DNA from: Virgibacillus_O xinjiangensis
Lineage (GTDB): Bacteria > Bacillota > Bacilli > Bacillales > Amphibacillaceae
Reading direction: 5' to 3'
DNA length: 56,965 nucleotides
Assembly (NCBI RefSeq): GCF_042643145.1
Contig: NZ_JBHRSA010000012.1
Location: forward strand, 1-56,965
A model generated the notes under the pieces. That model searched no databases, was not told where the DNA came from, and was given only the letters and a program-made list of their open reading frames with translations. Shown piece after piece: positions 7,427 to 14,860 of this stretch. Each line of letters begins with the position of its first letter. Within the stretch, counting starts at the first letter, position 1. Both the position numbers and the translations under genes were made by a program.

Positions 7427-7726
7427 ATGAAGGAAATCACAGCAGAACAACTGGCAAAGAAAATTAAAAATGGAGAAAGCGTGAATGTTATTGATGTAAG
7501 AGAGGACGAAGAGGTAGCACAAGGGAAAATCCCTGGCGCTAAGCATATTCCATTGGGAGAAGTTCCTGACCGTTTGGATGAACTGGATAAAGGTGAGCAT
7601 TATTATATGGTTTGCCGTTCAGGCGGGCGAAGTGGAAATGCAGCCCAGTTCCTAGCTGAAAAAGGATATGATGTAACAAACATGGCCGGCGGTATGCTGG
7701 ACTGGAAAGAAGAAGTGCAGAAATAA
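7427..7726 (+). CDS. Single-domain rhodanese
   Basis: A 99-residue cytoplasmic sulfurtransferase with the full rhodanese fold: VIDVREDEEVAQGKIPGAKHIP at 21-42 and the active loop MVCRSGGRSGNAAQFL with persulfide-forming Cys63. AAAGGAGAGG lies in front of the ATG. The next gene starts 12 bp after the stop, with its ribosome site inside the stop region, so the two are co-translated. It probably loads or unloads sulfane sulfur between low-molecular-weight persulfides and the TusA and DsrE carriers in this operon. Confidence 0.92.
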   Translation: MKEITAEQLAKKIKNGESVNVIDVREDEEVAQGKIPGAKHIPLGEVPDRLDELDKGEHYYMVCRSGGRSGNAAQFLAEKGYDVTNMAGGMLDWKEEVQK

Positions 7727-7737
7727 GGAGGAGATGT

Positions 7738-8313
7738 ATGATGAGTATCACTGCAAATGAAGTGCTGGATGCGAAGGGCCTTGCTTGTCCCATGCCGATT
7801 GTAAAAACAAAGAAAGCCATCACCAATCTGGATCCAGGACAGGTGATTGAAGTACAGGCGACGGATAAAGGTTCCACTGCCGACATCAAGGCATGGTCGG
7901 AAAGCACGGGGCATCAATACCTGGGGACAGTAGAAGAAGGAGAAGTCCTCAAGCATTATATCCGTCGTGCAAGTGAATCAGAGGCTTCTGAAGAAACACA
8001 TCACGATATTGTAGCAGATCTTGAAGAATTGCGCAGTAAACTGGACGGAGATGAAGACATTACGGTACTGGACGTTCGTGAGCCGGCAGAATATGCATTC
8101 GGTCATATACCGGGTGCGGTGAATATACCGCTCGGGGAACTCGAGGGCCGGATGGAAGAGCTGGATAAAGACAAAGATATCCATGTTATCTGCCGTACAG
8201 GCAGCAGAAGTGACCTGGCTGCACAGAAACTGGCGGAAAAAGGATTCGGGAAAGTAACGAATGTGATACCCGGTATGTCCAAATGGGACGGACCGGCAGA
8301 TAAAGAAAACTAA
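7738..8313 (+). CDS. yrkF: TusA-rhodanese fusion sulfurtransferase (YrkF-like)
   Basis: A 191-residue two-domain protein. Residues 1-75 form a TusA/SirA domain with the CPMPIVKTKKA motif (sulfur-carrying Cys17). Residues 90-186 form a rhodanese domain (VLDVREPAEYAFGHIPGAVNIP) with the active loop ICRTGSRSDLA (Cys152). An acidic linker (78-89) joins them. Fusing donor and carrier allows intramolecular persulfide transfer, as shown for related CstA and YrkF proteins. AAGGAGGAG overlaps the previous stop; ATG at 7738 or 7741 are both possible starts. It lies 12 bp after the rhodanese and 24 bp before the second DsrE protein. Confidence 0.93.
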   Translation: MMSITANEVLDAKGLACPMPIVKTKKAITNLDPGQVIEVQATDKGSTADIKAWSESTGHQYLGTVEEGEVLKHYIRRASESEASEETHHDIVADLEELRSKLDGDEDITVLDVREPAEYAFGHIPGAVNIPLGELEGRMEELDKDKDIHVICRTGSRSDLAAQKLAEKGFGKVTNVIPGMSKWDGPADKEN

Positions 8314-8337
8314 ACAAACTATTGGAGGTTTTAAACC

Positions 8338-8736
8338 ATGGCTAACACAAAAGTAGCAATCATTGCATCAAACGGAAGTCTTTTTGATGCTTACAAAGTA
8401 TTCAATATCGCGACAGCTTCTGCAGCATCCGATGCGGAGGTAGGCATCTTCTTTACCTTTGAAGGGTTGAACATGATCCACAAAGAAGCACACAAGGATC
8501 TTCCATTGCCTGAAGGAAAGGAACATTTCCAGGAAGGATTTCAAAAAGCAAACGTTCCATCCATCGAAGAGCTTGTCAGTATGGCTCAGGAAATGGGAGT
8601 TCGCCTGATTGGCTGTCAAATGACAATGGACGTTATGAACCTGGAAAAAGATGCATTCATTGAAGGAATTGAAGTAGGCGGAGCAGCAACGTTCATTGAA
8701 TATGCGAAGGACGCGAATATTACCCTGACATTCTAA
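8338..8736 (+). CDS. DsrE-family protein, second copy
   Basis: A 132-residue DsrE/DsrF-like protein with the conserved carrier cysteine Cys93 in IGCQMTMDVMNL, paralogous to the larger protein at 6861 but without its Met-rich insertion. The N-terminus (KVAIIASNGSLFDAYKVFNIA) is the typical first beta-alpha unit. TTGGAGG lies before the ATG. It is sandwiched in the operon between the TusA-rhodanese fusion and the persulfide dioxygenase, so a relay role in delivering sulfane sulfur to the dioxygenase is likely by analogy, though not demonstrated. Confidence 0.88.
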   Translation: MANTKVAIIASNGSLFDAYKVFNIATASAASDAEVGIFFTFEGLNMIHKEAHKDLPLPEGKEHFQEGFQKANVPSIEELVSMAQEMGVRLIGCQMTMDVMNLEKDAFIEGIEVGGAATFIEYAKDANITLTF

Positions 8737-8749
8737 GGAGGCGTTATTT

Positions 8750-9877
8750 TTGACAAAAGCAATCTCACCTAAGGAACTGGCTCAGCGAGTGACCAACCGG
8801 GAAGACACATTAATTTTGGACGTCAGAAACACGGATGAATTCGACGACTGGAGAATTGAAGGCGAGAATGTCGAAGTCTTGAATGAACCTTATTTCAATC
8901 TTTTGGACGGGATTGAACCTGTTGAGGGTAAACTGGAGAAAGATCAGGAAATTATTGCTGTTTGTGCCAAGGGCAATTCTTCCGAAATGGTGGCTGAACA
9001 GCTGGAAGAATCAGGATTCACCAAAGTATACAGCCTGGAGGGCGGTATGCAGGCGTGGAGCGAACACTTGGAACCTATCAAAGTAGGTGATTTGAATGAT
9101 GGCGGAGCGATCTATCAGTTCGTCCGTCTCGGCAAAGGTTGCCTTTCTTATTTCATTGAGTCCAATGGCGAGGCAGCGGTCGTCGATACTGCTCGTATGA
9201 TTGAGGATTATGAGCAGTTTGCCGAGAAGCAGGGAGTAAAGATCAAGCATGTTTTGGATACTCACCTGCATGCAGACCACATTTCCGGAGGGCGCGAGTT
9301 AGCAGATAAAACTGGTGCACCCTACCACCTTCCGCCTGATGATGCCTCCGAGGTTACCTATGAATATCAGCCGTTGAAGGAAGGGAATGATCTAGTGGTA
9401 GGCGGTACAGCTATCCAGGTGCAGCCTGTCTATTCACCTGGGCATACCATTGGCAGTACCTCACTGATTATTGAAGACAAATATTTGCTCACCGGTGATA
9501 TCCTGTTTATTCAGTCCATCGGCCGTCCGGATTTGGCCGGGAAGGCAGAAGATTGGGTAGGTGACCTTCATGAAACCTTGTATAAGCGCTATAAAGAGCT
9601 GTCAGATGACTTGATCGTCCTTCCGGCCCATTATTCTTCCATCGAAGAGCAAGGAGAAAAGGGCGAAGTAGCTGCACGCTTGGGCGATCTATATCAAGAG
9701 AATTCCGGCCTGCAGGTTGATAGTGAAGAGAAGTTCCGTCAGATGGTAACAGAAAACCTGCCGCCACAACCGAACGAACATGAAAAAATCAGAGAAACAA
9801 ATATGGGTAAAGTTAATCCTGACCATGATGAACAAAAAGAAATGGAAACAGGACCAAACCGCTGTGCGGTTTCATAA
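8750..9877 (+). CDS. yrkH: Rhodanese-persulfide dioxygenase fusion (YrkH/CstB-like), copy 1
   Basis: A 375-residue enzyme that probably oxidises persulfide sulfur to sulfite or thiosulfate. Residues 1-108 are a rhodanese domain with VCAKGNSSEM (Cys72). Residues 115-300 are an ETHE1-like MBL dioxygenase with THLHADHISGG (His172, His174, Asp176, His177), SPGHT (His232), TGDILF (Asp250) and PAHY (His294). The C-terminal tail ends in GPNRCAV (Cys372) and is shared with the second copy. The start is TTG at 8750, eight bases after AAGGAGG. S. aureus CstB is built the other way round, with dioxygenase first, so this is the Bacillus arrangement. It is in an operon with TusA and the exporter. Confidence 0.92.
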   Translation: MTKAISPKELAQRVTNREDTLILDVRNTDEFDDWRIEGENVEVLNEPYFNLLDGIEPVEGKLEKDQEIIAVCAKGNSSEMVAEQLEESGFTKVYSLEGGMQAWSEHLEPIKVGDLNDGGAIYQFVRLGKGCLSYFIESNGEAAVVDTARMIEDYEQFAEKQGVKIKHVLDTHLHADHISGGRELADKTGAPYHLPPDDASEVTYEYQPLKEGNDLVVGGTAIQVQPVYSPGHTIGSTSLIIEDKYLLTGDILFIQSIGRPDLAGKAEDWVGDLHETLYKRYKELSDDLIVLPAHYSSIEEQGEKGEVAARLGDLYQENSGLQVDSEEKFRQMVTENLPPQPNEHEKIRETNMGKVNPDHDEQKEMETGPNRCAVS

Positions 9878-9895
9878 ATAAAGGAGGAGAATAAA

Positions 9896-10123
9896 ATGGA
9901 AGCAACAAAAGTATTGGATGCAAAAGGTCTGGCATGTCCGATGCCAATCGTGAGAACAAAGAAAGCAATCGAGGAAATCAATGCAGGGGAAGTATTGGAA
10001 GTTCATGCGACAGATAAGGGAGCTAAGAGCGACCTCACTGCATGGGCGAAATCCGGTGGTCATGAATTGCTGGAGGATACCGAAGAAGACGGCGTATTGA
10101 AGTTCTGGATTAAAAAAGGCTAA
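9896..10123 (+). CDS. yrkI: TusA-family sulfur carrier (YrkI-like)
   Basis: A 75-residue single-domain TusA/SirA protein with the motif CPMPIVRTKKAIEEI; Cys14 carries the persulfide. It closely resembles the N-terminal domain of the fusion at 7738, including the ATDKG segment at the second strand, pointing to duplication within the locus. AAAGGAGGAG precedes the ATG 18 bp after the dioxygenase stop. It likely passes sulfane sulfur to the dioxygenase or to biosynthetic acceptors. Confidence 0.92.
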   Translation: MEATKVLDAKGLACPMPIVRTKKAIEEINAGEVLEVHATDKGAKSDLTAWAKSGGHELLEDTEEDGVLKFWIKKG

Positions 10124-10130
10124 AAAAGGA

Positions 10131-10160
10131 GACCCGATTTGATTGATCGGGTCCCTCTTA
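10131..10160 (+). terminator. Hairpin between yrkI and yrkJ (possible partial terminator)
   Basis: GACCCGAT (10131-10138) pairs with ATCGGGTC (10146-10153) and is followed by CCTCTTATTT. The weak T-tract suggests attenuation or mRNA processing rather than a full stop. Confidence 0.45.
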
Positions 10161-10191
10161 TTTAGGGGGAATATAGGGGGAGTATATACCA

Positions 10192-10974
10192 ATGGAATAC
10201 AGTTTATTATTTATCATCACTCTTTTTCTTATCGGTTTCGTCGGTTCCTTCATCTCGGGGATGGTAGGCATCGGTGGATCCATCATCAAATATCCAATGC
10301 TGCTGTATATTCCGGCAATGGTTGGCCTTTCAGCGTTCACTGCCCACGAAGTTTCCGGGATCAGTGCTATTCAAGTGCTGTTCGCCACGATTGGCGGAGT
10401 TTGGGCGTACCGGAAAGGCGGATACTTGAATAAATCACTGATACTATATATGGGAATTGCCATCTTGATAGGAAGCTTTATCGGAGGGTACGGGTCCCAG
10501 TTCATGGATGAAGGTGCTATTAATATTGTTTATGGAATTTTGGCGACAATAGCAGCCATCATGATGTTTGTACCAAAGAAAGGTATTGACGATATACCTT
10601 TGGACCAGGTGACCTTTAATAAAGGAGTGGCATCAGTATCGGCTCTGATTGTAGGCGTAGGTGCCGGTATTGTTGGTGCCGCAGGTGCATTCGTTCTCGT
10701 GCCGATCATGCTGGTCGTTCTTAAAATACCGACAAGGATGACCATCGCCACCTCACTGGCGATTACATTCATTTCATCTATCGGTTCAACTACAGGGAAG
10801 CTTCTGACCGGACAGGTGTTGTTCGTTCCTGCTGTCATCATGATTATTGCAAGCTTGATTGCTTCTCCACTCGGAGCGAAGGCAGGTCAGAAGGTCAATA
10901 CGAAAATCCTGCAAGGCATATTGGCCGTTCTCATACTTGGAACAGCGATTAAAATTTGGACTGACGTATTTTAA
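10192..10974 (+). CDS. yrkJ: TSUP (TauE/SafE) family sulfite exporter (YrkJ-like)
   Basis: A 260-residue integral membrane protein with about eight hydrophobic helices and the TSUP signature in both halves (GFVGSFISGMVGIGGSIIKYP near the N-terminus, GVGAGIVGAAGAFVLVPIML in the middle). Family members export sulfite, sulfonates or thiosulfate. Here it would expel the sulfite produced by the persulfide dioxygenases. It is last in the yrk-type gene run. GGGGGAG, the ribosome site, is part of a tandem TAGGGGGA repeat (10163-10181) that could also hold operator half-sites. The substrate is inferred from context. Confidence 0.88.
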   Translation: MEYSLLFIITLFLIGFVGSFISGMVGIGGSIIKYPMLLYIPAMVGLSAFTAHEVSGISAIQVLFATIGGVWAYRKGGYLNKSLILYMGIAILIGSFIGGYGSQFMDEGAINIVYGILATIAAIMMFVPKKGIDDIPLDQVTFNKGVASVSALIVGVGAGIVGAAGAFVLVPIMLVVLKIPTRMTIATSLAITFISSIGSTTGKLLTGQVLFVPAVIMIIASLIASPLGAKAGQKVNTKILQGILAVLILGTAIKIWTDVF

Positions 10975-11037
10975 TCGGCGTATCATCGTTTTTCTCTCCT
11001 CATCCAGGGGAAGGATAATGGTAAAGGAGATGATGGA

Positions 11038-11421
11038 ATGTTCGATTATACGGTTACTACCAAAAAGTCCGTTGATGAAGCTATCCACTCTTTAGAAGAA
11101 GTATTGAAAGAGGATCAGTTTGGAGTGCTTTGGAACTTCGATATCAGGGATACTCTAGGAAAAAAAGGATTTGATTACGACAAGGAATTCCATGTTCTAG
11201 AAGTATGCAATCCGGGGGCTGCCAAGGAAGTATTGACCAATAACCATATGGCTGGATACTTTCTCCCATGCAAAATCGTCGTTTATGAGCATGAGGGGAC
11301 TACCCACATCGGCATGCCGAAACCGAAAAAATTGATGGAATTGACCGGAGATCATTCATTGGATGAATTTGCCGAGGATATCGAAAACCGTTTGATCTCA
11401 GCCATGGACAAGGCTAAGTAA
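11038..11421 (+). CDS. DUF302 domain protein
   Basis: A 127-residue soluble protein that is essentially one DUF302 domain: FDYTVTTKKSVDEAIHSLEE at the start, FGVLWNFDIRDTLGKKG at 28-44, and VLEVCNPGAAKEVL around 60-73. The domain's function is not established. It is often found near redox or sulfur genes. Here it lies 63 bp after the sulfite exporter, with AAAGGAGATG in front of its ATG and a terminator behind it, so it looks like the last gene of the first transcription unit. Cys62 and Cys81 could be redox-active, which is speculation. Confidence 0.85.
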   Translation: MFDYTVTTKKSVDEAIHSLEEVLKEDQFGVLWNFDIRDTLGKKGFDYDKEFHVLEVCNPGAAKEVLTNNHMAGYFLPCKIVVYEHEGTTHIGMPKPKKLMELTGDHSLDEFAEDIENRLISAMDKAK

Positions 11422-11431
11422 GTATTCCCTT

Positions 11432-11464
11432 GGCACCGGCTGCTGGCCGGTGTTCCCTCTTTTA
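11432..11464 (+). terminator. Terminator after the DUF302 gene
   Basis: GGCACCGGC (11432-11440) and GCCGGTGTT (11446-11454) form a strong GC stem with a 5-nt loop, followed by CCCTCTTTTAT. Confidence 0.65.
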
Positions 11465-11489
11465 TATTCAGTCTAGATAGATCAGTTGT

Positions 11490-11517
11490 TTGACAAATAT
11501 ACCCCGGGGTGTATAAT
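11490..11517 (+). promoter_or_regulatory. SigA promoter with CstR-type operator 4
   Basis: Perfect TTGACA (11490-11495) and perfect TATAAT (11512-11517) lie 16 bp apart. ATACCCCGGGGTGTAT (11499-11514) fills the spacer and enters the -10. This is the strongest promoter of the locus and would be silent when repressor is bound. It drives the membrane-anchored rhodanese. Confidence 0.85.
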
Positions 11518-11555
11518 GTAATTAGAACATGAGGGAACAAAAGGAGGAACAATCA

Positions 11556-11918
11556 ATGGATATGTTTACATGGCTGCTCATCATCGTTGCCGCATATTTT
11601 CTGATAAGCAGAATGATGCCTGCAAAAGGTGTAGCCAACATTACCACAGAGGAAGCAAAAGGGAAGTTCAAGGAGAAAGGCACGCAATTTGTAGATGTGC
11701 GCACTGCTGGTGAATATAAGGCAAATCATCGTAAGCCATTTAAGAACATTCCCCTGCATGAGTTGAAAAACCGTCTAGCGGAGTTGGATAAAAATAAGGA
11801 AGTCGTAGTGATCTGTCAGAGCGGGATGAGAAGCATGAAGGCTGCTAAGGTTTTAAAAAAGCAAGGCTTTCATAATATCAGCAATGTACGCGGTGGCATG
11901 GGTGCGTGGAGTCAATGA
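11556..11918 (+). CDS. Membrane-anchored rhodanese
   Basis: A 120-residue protein with one N-terminal transmembrane helix (about 3-19, MFTWLLIIVAAYFLI) and a rhodanese domain (FVDVRTAGEYKANH at 45-58). The active loop VVICQSGMRSMKAA carries the catalytic Cys87. It has the same architecture as the cysteine-less protein at 6090, so the two look like an active and an inactive version. The ATG at 11556 follows AAGGAGG; an upstream in-frame ATG at 11529 lacks a site. It is the first gene under operator 4. The membrane location suggests it handles sulfur delivered by membrane enzymes, which is inference. Confidence 0.9.
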   Translation: MDMFTWLLIIVAAYFLISRMMPAKGVANITTEEAKGKFKEKGTQFVDVRTAGEYKANHRKPFKNIPLHELKNRLAELDKNKEVVVICQSGMRSMKAAKVLKKQGFHNISNVRGGMGAWSQ

Positions 11919-11947
11919 TCTGCCAATAAGGAATCATTTATATTTTT

Positions 11948-11977
11948 TTGAATCCAATATACCCTTATAGGTATTAA
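11948..11977 (+). promoter_or_regulatory. Promoter with CstR-type operator 5
   Basis: TTGAAT (11948-11953) and TATTAA (11972-11977) lie 18 bp apart and flank the palindrome ATACCCTTATAGGTAT (11959-11974). It precedes the glutaredoxin-like gene by about 20 bp. Confidence 0.78.
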
Positions 11978-11992
11978 TTTGGAGGTGTGAAA

Positions 11993-12226
11993 ATGAATTC
12001 CATTACTGTATTCACAACAACACAGTGTCCATATTGTGTGATGCTGAAAAGTTTTTTGACGGCACAGAACGTGGATTTTGAAGAAGTGAATGTAGAACAG
12101 AACCCGGAGATTATGCAACAACTTGTTGCCGAGACCGGGCAGATGGGTGTTCCGCAATCCAAGGTGAATGGCCAATGGGTTGTAGGTTTTGATCCCGATG
12201 CCATTGCAGGTTTGCTAAAACAGTAG
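11993..12226 (+). CDS. Glutaredoxin-like protein
   Basis: A 77-residue thioredoxin-fold protein of NrdH/YruB type. The dithiol motif TQCPYC (Cys12, Cys15) is followed by the cis-Pro segment MGVPQSKVNG and a C-terminal helix containing FDPDAI. It likely reduces disulfides or persulfides; Bacilli use bacillithiol or coenzyme A rather than glutathione. TTGGAGGTG precedes the ATG at 11993, and a GTG six bases upstream is less likely. Its position between operator 5 and the second dioxygenase gene suggests it releases sulfur from protein persulfides or regenerates thiols for the dioxygenase. Confidence 0.88.
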   Translation: MNSITVFTTTQCPYCVMLKSFLTAQNVDFEEVNVEQNPEIMQQLVAETGQMGVPQSKVNGQWVVGFDPDAIAGLLKQ

Positions 12227-12261
12227 AGTCAAAAATGAAACTAAATGTATGGAGGGAATGC

Positions 12262-13392
12262 ATGATGTCAATGAAGGCAATGACTGCTAGTGAAGCAGCA
12301 AAAAAAGTGATCAATAAAGAAGAACTTTTCGTTTTGGATGTAAGAAACACAGAGGACTATGAAGACTGGAAGATTGAAGGAGAAAGGTTTGAATACTTGA
12401 ATGTCCCATATTTTGATTTGATTGATGGGGTGGAGGGTATTTTGGACAAACTTCCATCCAACAAAGAAATACTTGTCGTATGTGCAAAAGAGGGGTCATC
12501 TGTCATGGTAGCGGATATGCTATCCGAACAAGGCCTTGATGTTTCCTATCTACAAGGTGGGATGAAAGCGTGGAGTGAGCATATGGAGCCTGTAAAAGTC
12601 GGCGATTTAGATAACGGAGGGGAGTTGTATCAATTTGTCCGTCTTGGCAAAGGGTGCCTCTCTTACATGGTCACCTCTCACGGAGAAGCTGCTGTCATAG
12701 ATGCAACTCGGATGACCAATATCTTTACAGACTTTGCAAAAGAAAAAGGTGTGGAGATCAAGCATGTCTTCGATACACACCTTCATGCGGACCATATTTC
12801 TGGAGGCAGAAAGATTGCGGAGCAGACAGGTGGACAATACTGGCTTCCTCCAAAAGATGCAGGTGAAGTGACATTCGATTATCAGCCGCTCGAAGACGGG
12901 GAAAGTGTGACGATTGGAGAAACGACAATTGAAATCAACGCCTTATACTCCCCGGGGCATACGATCGGCTCTACTTCCTTTGTAGTGGATAACAGCTACC
13001 TGATGTCTGGAGATATCCTATTCATTGACTCCATTGGTCGTCCGGATTTAGCAGGTATGGCGGAAGATTGGGTTGGTGATTTAAGGGAAACATTGTACAA
13101 TCGTTACCGTGCTCTTTCTGAGGAACTGGTTGTTCTCCCTGCTCATTTCATGATCATCGATGAGTTGAATGAAGACGGATCAGTTGGACAAAAACTTGGA
13201 AAACTGTTGGAGGAGAATCATGGGTTGAATATGGAAGATGAAGGAGAGTTTCGTCGAGTGGTTACGGAAAACCTACCGCCACAGCCTAATGCATACCAGG
13301 AAATCCGAGAAACCAATATGGGAAAGATCACACCGGAAGAAGAGGAACAGCGTGAAATGGAAATTGGACCGAACCGCTGTGCAGTAAGGTAA
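12262..13392 (+). CDS. yrkH: Rhodanese-persulfide dioxygenase fusion, copy 2
   Basis: A 376-residue paralogue of the enzyme at 8750 with the same domain order: rhodanese first (VCAKEGSSVMV active loop), then an MBL dioxygenase with THLHADHISGG, SPGHTIGSTSF, SGDILF and PAHF, then the conserved tail ending GPNRCAV. The two copies look alike along the whole length, differing mostly in surface positions, so a duplication is likely. GGAGGG precedes the ATG pair at 12262/12265; I use the first. This copy travels with glutaredoxin and has its own operator, so it may serve a different persulfide substrate. Confidence 0.92.
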   Translation: MMSMKAMTASEAAKKVINKEELFVLDVRNTEDYEDWKIEGERFEYLNVPYFDLIDGVEGILDKLPSNKEILVVCAKEGSSVMVADMLSEQGLDVSYLQGGMKAWSEHMEPVKVGDLDNGGELYQFVRLGKGCLSYMVTSHGEAAVIDATRMTNIFTDFAKEKGVEIKHVFDTHLHADHISGGRKIAEQTGGQYWLPPKDAGEVTFDYQPLEDGESVTIGETTIEINALYSPGHTIGSTSFVVDNSYLMSGDILFIDSIGRPDLAGMAEDWVGDLRETLYNRYRALSEELVVLPAHFMIIDELNEDGSVGQKLGKLLEENHGLNMEDEGEFRRVVTENLPPQPNAYQEIRETNMGKITPEEEEQREMEIGPNRCAVR

Positions 13393-13410
13393 TCATATAC
13401 AGTTATAAGC

Positions 13411-13449
13411 AAACCGGAGCCGTTCCTGCAGAGCGTCTCCGGTTTTAAA
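13411..13449 (+). terminator. Terminator closing the sulfur locus
   Basis: AAACCGGAG (13411-13419) pairs perfectly with CTCCGGTTT (13437-13445). An A-tract and a T-rich tract flank it. Confidence 0.8.
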
Positions 13450-13507
13450 TATAATGAAACAACATAGTGTTTTTACATATTTTAACGAAACTTTCATATT
13501 CCACCTA

Positions 13508-13513
13508 TATAAT
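13508..13513 (+). promoter_or_regulatory. Candidate -10 element of the thioredoxin-like/two-component operon
   Basis: TATAAT lies 47 bp before the tlpA-like start. No good -35 is visible 17 bp upstream, so this promoter is either weak or activator-dependent. Confidence 0.35.
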
Positions 13514-13559
13514 GGATGCATCGTAGTGTCGGATACCGAGGATAAGGAGATGGTCACTA

Positions 13560-14135
13560 ATGAAAAAAATCTTGATAGCTATTATATTGGCGGCGATGTT
13601 CGGTTGGGCGGTATATGACTTTGTCTCGACAGATGAGTCCCCGGAGGATAGTGGATTCCAGGCAACGGATCAAACGGAGACAAAGGATGCAGGGGAGGGG
13701 GCCGAAGCGCAGACTGGACTGGACATAGGGAATCAGGCCCCTGATTTTACCCTGCAAAGGCTGAATGGAGAGGAAATAGAATTGTCAGAACTCCGCGGCC
13801 AAAGGGTGATGCTTAATTTTTGGGCTACATGGTGTCCGCCGTGCCGGGCGGAAATGCCGGATATGGAGGAGTTCTACCAAAATGAAAATGTTGTTGTCCT
13901 AGCGGTGAACTTGACGGAGACTGAATCGAGCAGACAGGGCGTAGAAGACTTTGTTGAAGAATATGGGCTATCGTTCCCTGTATTGTTGGATGAAGATACT
14001 GTGGTGGCTAATGCTTATGCGATCCAGCCAGTACCGACCACATACATGATCGACTCCAATGGCGTTATTCAATACAAAGCGTTTGGGGCGATGAACTATG
14101 ACATGATGGTCCGGGAGTTTGAAAAAATGGAATAG
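13560..14135 (+). CDS. Membrane-anchored TlpA/ResA-like thiol-disulfide oxidoreductase
   Basis: A 191-residue extracytoplasmic thioredoxin-fold protein. An N-terminal membrane anchor (4-20) is followed by a disordered acidic linker (22-55) and an AhpC/TSA-Redoxin type domain (LDIGNQAPDFTLQRLNGEEI). The catalytic motif is NFWATWCPPCRAEMP (Cys92, Cys95) and the cis-Pro loop is PVPTTYMID. ResA-type proteins reduce apocytochrome c or other exported disulfides. It lies just after the sulfur locus but is separated by a terminator and has no CstR operator. It is 41 bp before a two-component system, which may sense the same envelope redox state. Confidence 0.88.
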   Translation: MKKILIAIILAAMFGWAVYDFVSTDESPEDSGFQATDQTETKDAGEGAEAQTGLDIGNQAPDFTLQRLNGEEIELSELRGQRVMLNFWATWCPPCRAEMPDMEEFYQNENVVVLAVNLTETESSRQGVEDFVEEYGLSFPVLLDEDTVVANAYAIQPVPTTYMIDSNGVIQYKAFGAMNYDMMVREFEKME

Positions 14136-14176
14136 CTGTCCTTCATTTCGTATACTCAAATGTAGAGGTGGTTTAG

Positions 14177-14860
14177 ATGAACCAAACCGTGCTCATAGTG
14201 GAAGACGATAAGATGATCCGGGAGCTCGTGAGCATTTATTTGAAAAGAGCCGGATACCAAGTGTCTGAGGCTGCAAATGGAACAGAAGCGAAAGAAATGT
14301 TCCTGAGACACCATCCATGCCTGGTTATCCTGGACCTTATGCTGCCGCATATCACAGGAGAAGAGCTGTGTGGCTGGTTCCGCAGTCATGAGAGAAATGA
14401 GGTATCCATTATCATCTTGTCTGCTAAAGCGCGTACAGAGGATAAAATCAATGGCTTGAGGTTAGGGGCCGATGATTATGTCACGAAGCCTTTTGACCCG
14501 GAGGAACTGATGGCACATGTGGAAGCTGTATTAAGGAGAACAGGGCAATTCTGCCAAAAAATTGCTTATGGAGGGCTATGCATAAAACCGAGGAAAGGTG
14601 AAGTCCTCCTGTTTGATCATCCTGTGAAGCTGACCAAGCATGAGTTCAATTTGCTATATCATTTCATGGAGAATCCAAATGTAGTCCTTTCCAGGGAAGA
14701 TTTGATTCAGCATTTATATCCGTTTGCGGACCGGACAGTCTTGGATCGGACGATTGATGCACATATTAAAAAGCTGCGGGAGAAAATTGAAACTAACCCA
14801 TCATCTCCCCGGAGGATCAAGACGGTAAGGGGAATGGGGTATAAGTTTACCGATGAGTGA
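14177..14860 (+). CDS. OmpR/PhoB-family response regulator
   Basis: A 227-residue two-domain regulator. The receiver domain (1-120) has acidic residues Glu9, Asp10 and Asp11, phospho-acceptor Asp53 in VILDLMLPHITG, and the switch Lys in YVTKPFDPEEL. The winged-helix output domain (about 130-225) shows VKLTKHEFNLLYHFMENP and DRTIDAHIKKLREKIE. AGAGGTGG precedes the ATG. It overlaps the histidine kinase gene by 8 bp, so the pair is translationally coupled. I cannot name the regulon from sequence. The upstream thioredoxin-like and downstream methyltransferase genes are in the same run and may be targets. Confidence 0.93.
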   Translation: MNQTVLIVEDDKMIRELVSIYLKRAGYQVSEAANGTEAKEMFLRHHPCLVILDLMLPHITGEELCGWFRSHERNEVSIIILSAKARTEDKINGLRLGADDYVTKPFDPEELMAHVEAVLRRTGQFCQKIAYGGLCIKPRKGEVLLFDHPVKLTKHEFNLLYHFMENPNVVLSREDLIQHLYPFADRTVLDRTIDAHIKKLREKIETNPSSPRRIKTVRGMGYKFTDE

